Of a stretch of 64,000 nucleotides of DNA, positions 36,362 to 45,118 are shown one piece after another (within the stretch, counting starts at the first letter, position 1; each line of letters opens with the position of its first letter). This DNA is from Sessilibacter corallicola. GTDB lineage: Bacteria > Pseudomonadota > Gammaproteobacteria > Pseudomonadales > Cellvibrionaceae. Under the pieces are notes generated by a model that saw nothing but the letters and a program-made list of their open reading frames with translations, ran no database searches and was not told the origin of the DNA. The stretch is from the NCBI RefSeq assembly GCF_021290925.1, contig NZ_JAJSLX010000002.1:1236235-1300234 (forward strand), given 5' to 3'. The translations under genes and the position numbers were made by a program.

Positions 36362-37666
36362 ATGAGCACAGCAAGTATATTTATACCACCAGACGAAATA
36401 TCCGAATTGGTTAAAGACACGACCTCTAATGATTTTTTATCTTTATTTGGTAATGGAGATGAGGACTATGGTCTTTGCCCATTTATTAGTTTCTATATTT
36501 ATCATGATATGGATTCATCTCTTGAGGTGGCAAATAATATTCTTGATATATATGCGGAATTTTCTGAACTTGTTGATGAGCCATTTGCGAAGATTTTTAA
36601 GAATAAAACCGAGACTTGGTTAAAAGTAGGAGACAAAAGAAGTTCTATTGATATGAGGAAAGACGCATTAGACAGTTTGTCTAGTGAAGATGACTTTTTA
36701 TTTGGCGCGACAGACTGTGATAGTACATCAGCAACACCATTATGGGCCATTCACGGCATTGTTGAATACGACCCATATACAGAGTATTCCGCTGTAAAAA
36801 TGGTTTTTCGTCATCGTTGGTACAATCAAAATAAAGAGCGGTGGCATCAGTTTGTTAATTCCTGTATTGAGCGCTTGCAGCCGGAACATTGCTACAGCGG
36901 CTTTGAGGTCAGTAGTGGTCCTTTAGGGATAATGGGTAACTACGAGGCAGAAACTTTAGAACGTGTTCTTGCCGATTATTTTTACGGTATGGATATCGAT
37001 CATCAATTATTTATGTATTACCACACACATGAAGAACCAGACAGACCTGCTATGCCGAGTAGTTTAGGCGCCGGAATTCGCACACCCACTTGGTGTTTTA
37101 TGTTGTCTCCCTACTGGTTAAATAAATTGGGTAAAACAGAAAACCAGGTCAGGGCTGAACTGGATCATCCAGACATTACGATTACTGCTTTCCCTTATCC
37201 GAAAAGCAATCATAACCCAGAAGGTATTAATGGTCTGTGGATACAGCTCGGCGAATTGGATTTACACCCTGTTGGTAAAGGCAAGCCAGAATTGTTGGTA
37301 AAAGCCAACGAGCTAATAAAACCCATTCGCTGTGACGAGTTGTCGTTAACCAGCTTAGATACCTGGGCGGACGATCCCAATCCACGTTTTGATGTGTTGA
37401 GCGGCGTTAAATGGATGAGGCGGTTTGATAAACACAGTGATTGGCTGTATCAACGCGTTAAAACTTCTCCTGTACCGGAAGGAATTTTTGTTGCTAAACC
37501 AGGTGAAGATGTGCCAAAAGGCGGGTTGTGGTTTTCGCCAGCGTTAGGTAACCCGTCTAGTGCTCGTTATTTTGAGCAAGGCCAGCAACTGCCCGTCGAA
37601 AAAACCAGTGTTTATGGTGACGAAGTTATTTGGTATTGGGTGGACGACGATGACATCGTCGAATAA
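36362..37666 (+). CDS. DUF3396 (TsiV-like) immunity protein
   Basis: The 434-residue protein carries the DUF3396 fold over about residues 110-335, with aromatic-rich core segments (WHQFVNSCIERLQPEHCYSGF; TWCFMLSPYWLNKLGK; ITAFPYPKS). The last about 85 residues form a separate small domain containing PSPVPEGIF-like and GGLWFSPA segments, ending IWYWVDDDD; this is an added module. It follows the nuclease gene by 9 bases, as immunity genes do. It presumably blocks the cognate effector in the cytoplasm; specificity is inferred. Confidence 0.78.
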   Translation: MSTASIFIPPDEISELVKDTTSNDFLSLFGNGDEDYGLCPFISFYIYHDMDSSLEVANNILDIYAEFSELVDEPFAKIFKNKTETWLKVGDKRSSIDMRKDALDSLSSEDDFLFGATDCDSTSATPLWAIHGIVEYDPYTEYSAVKMVFRHRWYNQNKERWHQFVNSCIERLQPEHCYSGFEVSSGPLGIMGNYEAETLERVLADYFYGMDIDHQLFMYYHTHEEPDRPAMPSSLGAGIRTPTWCFMLSPYWLNKLGKTENQVRAELDHPDITITAFPYPKSNHNPEGINGLWIQLGELDLHPVGKGKPELLVKANELIKPIRCDELSLTSLDTWADDPNPRFDVLSGVKWMRRFDKHSDWLYQRVKTSPVPEGIFVAKPGEDVPKGGLWFSPALGNPSSARYFEQGQQLPVEKTSVYGDEVIWYWVDDDDIVE

Positions 37667-37677
37667 CCATGGATACT

Positions 37678-37709
37678 GCCAGCATTCTGAATATTGTTAA
37701 AATGCTGGC
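37678..37709 (+). terminator. Hairpin after the effector-immunity operon
   Basis: GCCAGCATT and AATGCTGGC pair over nine bases around a 14-base loop, 11 bases after the immunity stop. The T run is weak and displaced (GTTTTT at 37721), so termination efficiency is uncertain. Confidence 0.55.
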
Positions 37710-37764
37710 TAGTGCAGATTGTTTTTAGATTCAATTATTTTCTTAAACTTAATCAGGCAAAAAA

Positions 37765-39882
37765 TTAATGCGATACGGCAGTAATGTGGTTAACCGCATC
37801 AAGTAGTTCTCGTGCCGATTGGTACCGCTCGTTGGGTTGTTTTGCCAATGCCTTTTCTAATATATCGGCAAATCCTTCAGGTAAATTTCGGCTTATGATT
37901 TGGGGTGGTTGTTCGTGCAAATGTTTTTGGGCAATGTCTTTTAGTGTTGCGCCGCTAAAGGGTGGCATTCCATTGAAGATGGTGTAAAAAATCACACCAA
38001 TAGCGTAAACGTCTGTACGCTCATCCAATTGATCATTACCCAAAAATTGTTCAGGAGCCATGTATCTGGGCGTACCCATAATTTGCTTGTTTTTATTGTC
38101 CGCGTTTTTATCGTTATTTTCTTTTTGAATTTTCTTGGCTAAACCAAAATCCATAATCTGCAAAATACCCTGGCGATTAATCATCATGTTCGATGGTTTT
38201 AAGTCTCGATGAATAATCCCCATTTGGTGCGCGGCCATTACTGCGGTACAAATCTGTTTACATATACCTAAAGCAATTTGATCGTCTAAATGGCGCTGGC
38301 GGCGAATCAATTGTCCTAAATCGATTCCTTGAACGTACTCCATGGTAATGTAGAAATTGGTTTGCCATTGGCCGAAATCAAAGGTTCTGACAATGTTTCG
38401 ATGAGTAATTTTTCGGGCGAGACGAATTTCTTCTTTAAAATTAAATTCGTCGAATTGTTTGATGGTATTTAAGTGAATGATTTTAATTGCGATGCGATCA
38501 TTCAATTCCATATCGTGCGCCAGAAAAACCGACGCAAAAGCTCCCGAACCCAAGCTTTCAAGTAATTTGTAGCGACCATCAATAATGCTGCCGATATTGT
38601 CTTTTTTCTGAGTAGGAGCTGATTGGTTAATAAGCGTTTTGTCTTCTTCATTCGCCGGTTTGGCTAATACGGTATCGCCGCCGTTTTTATGTTCGCTTAA
38701 ATGGGTTTCGTCCAATTGGATTCGTTCGTCATTCAGTTCGTTGGCAATATCGGCCAGGTATGCTTCAACTTCGGCTTTATCTTTAAGGCTTTGGCCCATG
38801 TCTAATAATGCGGTTCTCAATAATCCGATTTCATCTTTTGAATTTTTATAGTCTTTGCTGTCTGGATAAAGACCTTCTTGAATTTGTTGCGTTATGGTAA
38901 CCAAACGAATAATCGGGCGGCTAAGACCTAAAGCCATAAACAGCGAAAAAATAGATGCAATCACCAAACACATGCCGCCCACGGCCAACAGTGTATTCTG
39001 AATGTCGATAAACGGTTGCTTGAGTTCTGCGTCGGAACGTGTTGCTACGGCAAATCCCAGAGCGTTGCCATTACTGCTGATGATACGACGGATAACGCTG
39101 TGATAGGGGGCATCATCGATAATCAGTGTGGTTCGAAAATCGTTGGTCTCTTGCTCGATAATTTGGTTCCAGTGAGCGCTATCGTTATCAAAGTAGGCCG
39201 ATAAGCTCTGCGCTAAATTGGTGTTGGTCATGTAGCTTAGGTTAACGCCGTCAATAACACGGTTATTATCGCGATTAAATACAAAAAAGCCGATGTCACT
39301 TTCGGTTAATGCGACAATTTCTTGTGCGGTTTCTTGTGAAAGTTCGTAGGCAATAACAATTACGCCGCGTACTAAATCTGACGCCACGTTATCAAATATA
39401 GGTGCGGCAACGGTTTGCATTAATTGGTTGTTGCTAATAATAAAACCGCTGGTGATTTGCCCGTTTAAAGCAGAATCGAAAAGGGCACTGCGTCGGGCAA
39501 GGTTTACACCAATGGCTTGTGGTTGGTCTGTGCGTGCAAGAATATCTCCCTGAGAATTCATAAAAAATAAAATGTCGAATTCGTAAGTGCGTTCGAATTC
39601 CAAGCTTAAATCTTGCAGGGTAGGCGTATCTTGATCGTAAACCAGCGGCAGAATTCTTCCATCCTGCGCAAGCCCGGTTGCAATTTCTTGAATAAAACGA
39701 AAACGGCTATCAATTCGAGTTTCTAATATTTTGCTTGACTGTGTTAACGATTGATCAATCACGGTATCGGCAACGGATTTGGCTTTTTCACCAACTTGCC
39801 AATAAGTACCTGCAATTAATGTAAAAAATGCAATAAAAACTAATGCAAACAGCTTTGTGCGTATGCTATAAATCCAATTCAT
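37765..39882 (-). CDS. Membrane-bound Ser/Thr protein kinase with extracytoplasmic Cache sensor
   Basis: Hanks-type kinase in an inverted layout: sensor first, kinase last. A helix near 10-30, then a periplasmic Cache-like domain (FEFDILFFMNSQGDILARTDQ-like region, about 35-300), a second helix (GMCLVIASIFSLFMALG), a HAMP-like segment and a cytoplasmic kinase from about 430. The kinase has LGSGAFASVF (P-loop), AIKII (Lys), HRDLKPSNMM (catalytic loop), DFGLAKK and APEQF, so it should be active. Typical bacterial kinases (PknB) put the kinase at the N-terminus. It is 6 bases after the cupredoxin lipoprotein gene. Confidence 0.88.
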   Translation of the reverse strand: MNWIYSIRTKLFALVFIAFFTLIAGTYWQVGEKAKSVADTVIDQSLTQSSKILETRIDSRFRFIQEIATGLAQDGRILPLVYDQDTPTLQDLSLEFERTYEFDILFFMNSQGDILARTDQPQAIGVNLARRSALFDSALNGQITSGFIISNNQLMQTVAAPIFDNVASDLVRGVIVIAYELSQETAQEIVALTESDIGFFVFNRDNNRVIDGVNLSYMTNTNLAQSLSAYFDNDSAHWNQIIEQETNDFRTTLIIDDAPYHSVIRRIISSNGNALGFAVATRSDAELKQPFIDIQNTLLAVGGMCLVIASIFSLFMALGLSRPIIRLVTITQQIQEGLYPDSKDYKNSKDEIGLLRTALLDMGQSLKDKAEVEAYLADIANELNDERIQLDETHLSEHKNGGDTVLAKPANEEDKTLINQSAPTQKKDNIGSIIDGRYKLLESLGSGAFASVFLAHDMELNDRIAIKIIHLNTIKQFDEFNFKEEIRLARKITHRNIVRTFDFGQWQTNFYITMEYVQGIDLGQLIRRQRHLDDQIALGICKQICTAVMAAHQMGIIHRDLKPSNMMINRQGILQIMDFGLAKKIQKENNDKNADNKNKQIMGTPRYMAPEQFLGNDQLDERTDVYAIGVIFYTIFNGMPPFSGATLKDIAQKHLHEQPPQIISRNLPEGFADILEKALAKQPNERYQSARELLDAVNHITAVSH

Positions 39883-39887
39883 AATTA

Positions 39888-41051
39888 TTAATAGAATTCG
39901 TTGTTAACCGAGTTTTTCGAATATTCTTTGCCAAATTTATTGGTGTGTTCTTCGGCAACGTAACTTGATGTGTCAATGGTGATATTTAGGTGTTGAGAAT
40001 TGTCGCTGATGATAAAACTCTTGCTCACTTCACCGCGAACATTCCAGGCTTTTAATGTGTATTCACCGGCAGGTAATTGGTTAAATTCAAAGATGCCATT
40101 GGAATCCGCAACCTCCGATCGGCCTTTGTCATCAACCGCGACAAAGGTTGCCATTTTTGGATGAATATTACAGTACACTTTAACGATACCTTGTTCGTTT
40201 AAGGTAACGGCACGCTGTAATCCCGCGCCGTAGGTGCCTAAATCGAAGGCATTTTTCCCCGATGAAGAAAATACATTGTGGCGTATTTCATCTTTGTTAA
40301 CGAAACTTACCGTATCGCCTTTGCGAATTACCATTTGGCCAGGAAGATACGTTTTTTCTTCCATATCAATCAAATAGGTTTCGCTTGTTGCCGTGCTCGA
40401 ATGCAATGACAAGCCGTCGTTACGCTCTACCGTAATCACGGTTCCTTCCGAATCAATGGCTTTACCGTTAGCGATTAAACTGACCTTGCCAGAAACAGAA
40501 TAGGTTTTAGTTTGAACCGGCTTGGGTGCCAATTTAGCAACGGCTGATGATGGCTTTTCTGGTTGCTTGTTGGCTAATTGCTCAACCGTTTTTGAACTTT
40601 TATTATTTGTAGGTGTTTGCGCAGGTTTTGGTGCTTGCTCGATGGTCTCTTGCTGGATAGTTTCTTGTTTTGTGATAGCGGGTTTTGTGACTTTGGGTTC
40701 TGTAATTTGGGATTCAGTAACTTGGGGTTTAGTAATTTCTGGTTGCTTGGCAGCAGGCAATGGCTCAGCTTGGCTCAGTTGCGTTGGTTTGTTCGGTTGT
40801 GGTTGTTCCTGGTTTTGCTCAGGCTTCAGCTCCGCTCCCACCTCTACCGGACTGCCGGATTCGGTCAACACAGGGCCAACTTCGGCCTCGCTCTCTGGGT
40901 GAAATATTCTATCTGCGCCAGGTATATACTGCCTAAAATCGTAAGACGCACAACCGCTTGCGGTTGCAATTATAAGACTACCAGCCCACAGTAATGGCTT
41001 TTTAACGGTGTGTAAATTTAGGTTAGTCATATCAAAATTCTGCGTAATCAC
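39888..41051 (-). CDS. Lipoprotein with cupredoxin (blue-copper-like) and carboxypeptidase-regulatory-like domains
   Basis: Signal with lipobox-like ATASGC (Cys about 34 from the upstream start), then a Pro/Glu/Thr-rich spacer with repeated KP-V/I-T units, then a plastocyanin-like domain. Its ligand set is complete: His in DEIRHNVFSS and Cys-His-Met in YCNIHPKMATFV. The end (GIFEFNQLPAGEYTLKAWN) is a carboxypeptidase-regulatory-like beta sandwich. It may be exported and lipid-anchored, and could bind copper for electron transfer or sensing. Start: GTG at 41051, or ATG at 41030 giving MTNLNLHTVKK, which is more plausible. It lies just upstream of the sensor kinase in an apparent operon. Confidence 0.82.
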   Translation of the reverse strand: MITQNFDMTNLNLHTVKKPLLWAGSLIIATASGCASYDFRQYIPGADRIFHPESEAEVGPVLTESGSPVEVGAELKPEQNQEQPQPNKPTQLSQAEPLPAAKQPEITKPQVTESQITEPKVTKPAITKQETIQQETIEQAPKPAQTPTNNKSSKTVEQLANKQPEKPSSAVAKLAPKPVQTKTYSVSGKVSLIANGKAIDSEGTVITVERNDGLSLHSSTATSETYLIDMEEKTYLPGQMVIRKGDTVSFVNKDEIRHNVFSSSGKNAFDLGTYGAGLQRAVTLNEQGIVKVYCNIHPKMATFVAVDDKGRSEVADSNGIFEFNQLPAGEYTLKAWNVRGEVSKSFIISDNSQHLNITIDTSSYVAEEHTNKFGKEYSKNSVNNEFY

Positions 41052-41068
41052 TCACGGGATATTAGTAT

Positions 41069-41344
41069 AGGAGCCTCTGACTAACCTCAAGATCACTCAG
41101 GCCAACCAGTTTTTCTGATTAAGGTGTGCTTTTGAAGATCTAACGGGTTAAATCGAAAAAGCACAACCTTTTCCTAAACGAAATGAGCAGGAAAAACTGG
41201 CAGGCCCTGAAAGGCGCGGTCTCAAGCGCACATTTGCGGCGTTGCCATTTTTATTAAGGACTAACGCCATTAATTACAAACGGCGCCTTGCAACTGAACG
41301 CTTGAGATCACGCTGAGTAATGTTGAGGTTAATCAGAGGCTCCT
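41069..41344. mobile_element. Miniature inverted-repeat element, copy B
   Basis: About 276 bp with ends AGGAGCCTCTGACTAACCTC and ...GAGGTTAATCAGAGGCTCCT that pair as terminal inverted repeats. The interior matches copy A at 16189 except for a shortened central part. Internal arms GTGCTTTTG / AAAAAGCAC and CTCAAGCGC / CGCTTGAG fold. It ends within 20-40 bases of the cupredoxin gene start and contains no open frame. Its origin must be a transposase elsewhere. Confidence 0.75.
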
Positions 41345-41528
41345 TCTTTAAACGATCACTTTATCATAGTCCGTAGTTCTTTAACGTGGGGGTTGTAGAC
41401 AATAGAGTAAATTTTTAATCAATTGATGGGCTACTGAAAATTTGGAATTGCGGTTAATTTCGTTTTATCTAAAGTAAACGGTCTTTTATACAAATACGGT
41501 AACAGTACGAGGGGACATCATTTCAGTT
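41345..41528. other. Gap between the miniature element and the crp-like remnant
   Basis: 184 bases, A/T-rich, with no gene. It should contain the original promoter for the broken Crp/Fnr-type gene; a TTGCGG near 41449 is the only possible box I noted and is weak. Confidence 0.35.
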
Positions 41529-41955
41529 ATGGAACTTGATACTTCACTGGTGCCACCGCTGCACAGTGATTGGTTTAGAACGTTACCTAGCTTATACGCT
41601 GATCGCTTGCTTGAGCGTGCTACTGAACTTCAATTGGTCGAAGATCAGATCTTAATTCATCAGCAAGACGACAATACCGAAGCGCTTTATAGTGTTTTGG
41701 AGGGCGTTATAAGAGTGAGTACTTGTTCCCATCAAGGCAAAGAATCCGTATTGACCTATCTGCCACCGGGTACTTGGTTTGGCGAAATTGCGGTTGCCGC
41801 AAGAAGATATGGCTCAAATGTTAGGTGTTTCAAGGCAAAGCGTTAATACATTGCTTAAGCAACTCGAATCCGAGGGATTAATCAGCACGCGGTATCGGCA
41901 CGTTATCATCACGCAACCTGAAAAGTTGAACGAATTACTCTTGCATGATCAATAA
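41529..41955 (+). pseudogene. Crp/Fnr-family regulator with internal deletion and frameshift
   Basis: The first 90 or so codons encode a normal cyclic-nucleotide-binding-fold N-terminus (LIHQQDDNTEALYSVLEG, LPPGTWFGEIAV). The frame then jumps and stops at 41846. In another frame from about 41801, EDMAQMLGVSRQSVNTLLKQLE and LISTRYRHVIIT form the C-terminal helix-turn-helix of the same family, ending at 41955. Roughly 80-100 residues that should join the two (end of the barrel and dimer helix) are missing. This is one gene decayed by an internal deletion. The convergent gene downstream ends at the next base. Confidence 0.85.
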
Positions 41956-42468
41956 TTACGAGTAGTTAAACTTTACTTTACCTGCTTTTTCTTCAATGTC
42001 TTTTTGCAGTTGTTGGTACATGCCGACCGTAAAAAACACTTCTGCTAATACAAATAGCGGGCCAATTAACAAGCCGATCAAATCATCCATAAATGCCGGT
42101 TTTTTGCCTTCGTAATAATGGCCGATAAATTGTATTACCCAACCTATAAAAAAGAGTGACAATCCGATAGACAACCAAAAAATTAATGGCAAGCTTAAAG
42201 TGACATTGGCCAAATAAATACCCAATGCAAACAACGCCGCCATGTACAAACCAAACATTGCATTTAAGCGCACATAAAATATTACGGTCATTAGACAAAC
42301 TAAGTGAGCGGGAGTAACCGTTGCAGCTCCAATTTCTAATGAAGGGCGTGAGAGAAGCAGAATTACTGAAAACACAATAATCGGTACACCAATCATATGC
42401 GTTACAATATTTCGGCGATCACGATGGTATTTTGCGTATTCGATAAGATAATCTGTAAATGTTTTCAT
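41956..42468 (-). CDS. Mpo1-like (DUF962) membrane protein
   Basis: The family has members acting as 2-hydroxy fatty acid dioxygenases (yeast Mpo1); bacterial members are uncharacterised. The N-terminal YAKYHRDRRNIVTHMIGVPI holds the family His residues, and a second group is IQFIGHYYEGKKPAF. Four hydrophobic helices span the middle. ATG at 42468 with AGGG eight bases upstream is preferred over the open-frame start ten residues earlier. It lies tail to tail with the broken Crp-type gene. Confidence 0.85.
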   Translation of the reverse strand: MKTFTDYLIEYAKYHRDRRNIVTHMIGVPIIVFSVILLLSRPSLEIGAATVTPAHLVCLMTVIFYVRLNAMFGLYMAALFALGIYLANVTLSLPLIFWLSIGLSLFFIGWVIQFIGHYYEGKKPAFMDDLIGLLIGPLFVLAEVFFTVGMYQQLQKDIEEKAGKVKFNYS

Positions 42469-42625
42469 AATACAGCCCTGTAATCTTATGGATTTCACTC
42501 AGTGTAGTATTTTTTTGTGGGAGGAAATGTCAAAAAGTTTACAGAGTCGTTGTTCAAAACTTTACTGATAGCAATCGAGTGCGATTTGAATCAGGTTAAG
42601 TTAAATATGATTCAGTTAATTAATA

Positions 42626-43531
42626 CTACTCATTAAATTCTACCGTTTTAGTATTGCGGCCAGTTGTTTTATCTGCAAGACCGGCAATTAACGAGCCACT
42701 CACAATAGCTATGCAGGCGATAACCAAAGCAATGCTTAAGTTTCCTTCGCCAATTGCAAGCAATAACAAAACCGATATCAAGGGTGTAGCGTAGGCGAGT
42801 GTGCCTAATAATTGAATATTGCCGTGCTTTACGCCGTAATCCCAAGTGAAAAAAGCGATGCCAACCGGCCCCAATCCTAAACCGACGATTCCCATCCATT
42901 GAATAGTCGTATTTGGCATAACTGTGGTTTCCAACAGTAAGTGGCAAACAAAAGCCAAAAGGGCGGTTAACGCGCAAAACCAGCCCACTGCGTCGGTAGG
43001 GACGGTTTTTACTAAACGGCTGGTAACGGAATAGATTGACCAAATGAGTGCACAGGTGAGAGCGAGTAAATAACCGGCTGTGTATTCAAGGCTAAAACCG
43101 TTTCCACCTTCACTCACCAGTACCCAACAGCCAACAAATGCGATAACGGCACCGACAATATGGTGCGGTTTTAAAGTAGTGTTGGGTAACAAGGTGGAAA
43201 ATAAAACAATTAAAAGAGGCCACAAGTAAGCCAGTAAACTGACTTCAATAGCAGGTGCTTTACTCATCGCAGAGAAATAACAAAAGTGATAACCGAATAA
43301 TCCACCAATACCAATCATCCAACTGAGCGCGGGTTGTTTAATATGCCGCAAGCCAGAATGGCCTTGTCGCCACCACCGTACTGCCATCAGTAAAAAAGCA
43401 ATCGCAAAGGTCATTGCCATTAATTGAAACGGTGGAATCTCATCACCTGTGAGGCGAGTGAATAATGCCAGTGCGCCCCACAAAATAATAGAAACAGAAC
43501 CAATTAGTGTTGCGCGGTGGGTAGTACTCAC
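42626..43531 (-). CDS. EamA/DMT-family transporter (YddG-like)
   Basis: Ten hydrophobic helices in 301 residues and two EamA repeats. ILWGALALFTRLTGDEIPPF and VSLLAYLWPLLIVLFS recall the YddG aromatic amino acid exporter branch; family substrates vary, so only a general role in small-molecule export is justified. The start is GTG at 43531. The AraC-type regulator lies 77 bases upstream in the same direction, so cotranscription is likely. Confidence 0.82.
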   Translation of the reverse strand: MSTTHRATLIGSVSIILWGALALFTRLTGDEIPPFQLMAMTFAIAFLLMAVRWWRQGHSGLRHIKQPALSWMIGIGGLFGYHFCYFSAMSKAPAIEVSLLAYLWPLLIVLFSTLLPNTTLKPHHIVGAVIAFVGCWVLVSEGGNGFSLEYTAGYLLALTCALIWSIYSVTSRLVKTVPTDAVGWFCALTALLAFVCHLLLETTVMPNTTIQWMGIVGLGLGPVGIAFFTWDYGVKHGNIQLLGTLAYATPLISVLLLLAIGEGNLSIALVIACIAIVSGSLIAGLADKTTGRNTKTVEFNE

Positions 43532-43608
43532 AGTAGTGCCTCGGAATTTTTTGAATCCGGGAGAGTTTAATGGCTCCGTATGGCCGTGTTTTTGTCAATC
43601 TGGCGGAG

Positions 43609-44361
43609 TTATTTGTCGATTTGGCGAATGTGTTTTGGTGAGCATCCAAAATGTTTTTTAAAGCGATCACTAAAAGCAGACAAGTTTTTATAACCTACCG
43701 ATTCAGCGATGCTCTCTATACAAGCGTTACTGGTTTCTAGTAAGTGCAGGGCATGCTGCATTCTTTTTTCTATTTGATAGCTCAGTGGTGTGGTATTGAA
43801 ATGATCTTTAAACAGTTGACTGAGCTGGCGAGTGCTTAAATGTGCAATGGCCGCAATTTCTGCCAAGGTGATTGTTTGATTAAAATAACGATCAATATAA
43901 TTCTGCGCAGATTGAATTCTGTGATCAATCGGTTTAGTTGTACAAAAACGTTCTTTTAGCAATTGTACCAACAATACCAACATTTGCCGTTGGCTATTGT
44001 GGTGAGTTTGTCCCTGCATTAACGATCTATGCAAAAAATGATTGTACTGCAACAGTGATTCATCGAGCTTAATAAAACTGGGTAATTCCTTTAATTCTGG
44101 TGCAAGTATTGACGGGATATCAGCGACTAGAAATTGATTGTGATCAACGGATGAAAACCCATGATCTCGCCCCTGTGCGATAACCGCCGCACGTTGCTGA
44201 CAAACATAACCTTCGTTCTCATCAACACACATATCCAGCTTTCCAGTGATCGGTAGCACCAATTGGTGATAATCGTGGCTGTGAACGTGAACGTCACTGC
44301 AATAGCTGCGTAGACTTATGGAAGGGTTGTCGTTTATAGAACGGATCACTTTTAGCACCAA
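43609..44361 (-). CDS. AraC-family transcriptional regulator
   Basis: The N-terminal cupin-type effector domain begins near residue 25 (DVHVHSHDYHQLVLPITGKL) and the C-terminal two-HTH DNA-binding domain is complete: ITLAEIAAIAHLSTRQLSQLF and IESIAESVGYKNLSAFSDRFKKHFG. 250 residues is normal. The start is a TTG at 44361 or an in-frame GTG three bases later. It is likely to control the downstream EamA exporter; this is inferred from position. The effector is unknown. Confidence 0.85.
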   Translation of the reverse strand: MVLKVIRSINDNPSISLRSYCSDVHVHSHDYHQLVLPITGKLDMCVDENEGYVCQQRAAVIAQGRDHGFSSVDHNQFLVADIPSILAPELKELPSFIKLDESLLQYNHFLHRSLMQGQTHHNSQRQMLVLLVQLLKERFCTTKPIDHRIQSAQNYIDRYFNQTITLAEIAAIAHLSTRQLSQLFKDHFNTTPLSYQIEKRMQHALHLLETSNACIESIAESVGYKNLSAFSDRFKKHFGCSPKHIRQIDK

Positions 44362-44625
44362 TCATGACTGTAAGCATCAATGTTTGATTTTATAGCATTA
44401 TGTTACCTGGGAGTGAATGCCTAGATTGAGCTTTAGGTTATTAATTTGTCGTTGAATATAGTGGCGGTTAGCAGAATAAGTTACATCTAGGTGAATCGGC
44501 TTATGTAGGATTATTTTCATGTGCATACCGATGGCAAAAGTCTTACCTTCTTGTTACTTCCCATCATCTATAAGTCCATCTTTCTGTTGTTATAACTGAT
44601 TCTAGGTTTAACACTCAAAAACCCA

Positions 44626-44653
44626 TTGACAGGATTACATCTTCACATATACT
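44626..44653 (+). promoter_or_regulatory. Sigma-70 promoter of the MarR-GFA operon
   Basis: TTGACA at 44626-44631 and TATACT at 44648-44653 with a 16-base spacer. The -35 is perfect. It gives a short leader to the MarR gene start at 44686. Confidence 0.75.
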
Positions 44654-44668
44654 TGAGTAATCAAGTAT
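44649..44668. promoter_or_regulatory. Palindromic operator, probable MarR autoregulation site
   Basis: ATACTTGA-GTAA-TCAAGTAT is a perfect inverted repeat (8-bp arms, 4-base centre) that overlaps the -10 box and start point of the promoter. MarR proteins bind palindromes of about this size, so bound repressor would block the promoter. Confidence 0.75.
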
Positions 44669-44685
44669 TAAGAAAGGATATCCTA

Positions 44686-45108
44686 ATGGCTCTAGAATCA
44701 AAATATGGCGAAATTACCAAGAGTTTGTGGCTGAAAACGACTGTTGTCTCTAAACATCTGGATAACAGTTTGGGGGCTGTTCATGGTATTGGGTTAACGG
44801 AATACATGGTGTTGCATACTCTTATGAGTGCTCCTAACCACGCGCTCAGGCGTATCGATATTGCCGAGTCTTTGGCGCGAACAGCATCGGGAATAACCCG
44901 AATGCTCATGCCGATGGAAAAGATAGGTCTTGTCACAAAAGAGATTAACGAAAGAGACGCTCGGGTTAGCTTAGTGAAAATTACTCCAGCGGGAGAAGAA
45001 CTGTTTAAGCATGCGTCTGTGACGCTCGACAATAAGTCGGAGTCGTTGCTGAAAAATATAGATAATAAAAGCGTGGATAAATTTTTAGCGCTTTTACAAG
45101 GTATTTAA
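44686..45108 (+). CDS. MarR-family transcriptional regulator
   Basis: The winged-helix domain includes LGAVHGIGLTEYMVLHTLM, LRRIDIAESLARTASGITRML and the wing LVTKEINERDARVSLVKIT. About 140 residues from ATG 44686; the open frame runs upstream to 44626, but GAAAGGATATCCT directly precedes 44686, and the upstream part is promoter. It lies under a palindromic operator and precedes a GFA-family gene by 10 bases, which it probably controls. Confidence 0.88.
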   Translation: MALESKYGEITKSLWLKTTVVSKHLDNSLGAVHGIGLTEYMVLHTLMSAPNHALRRIDIAESLARTASGITRMLMPMEKIGLVTKEINERDARVSLVKITPAGEELFKHASVTLDNKSESLLKNIDNKSVDKFLALLQGI

Positions 45109-45118
45109 AGGTATTGAT

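Noticed and set aside
37765-39882. The Ser/Thr kinase as a PpkA-type regulator of type VI secretion
   Set aside because: Its order (sensor, membrane helix, kinase) and its cupredoxin partner do not fit PpkA, and no T6SS core genes are present; adjacency to the effector module is not enough.
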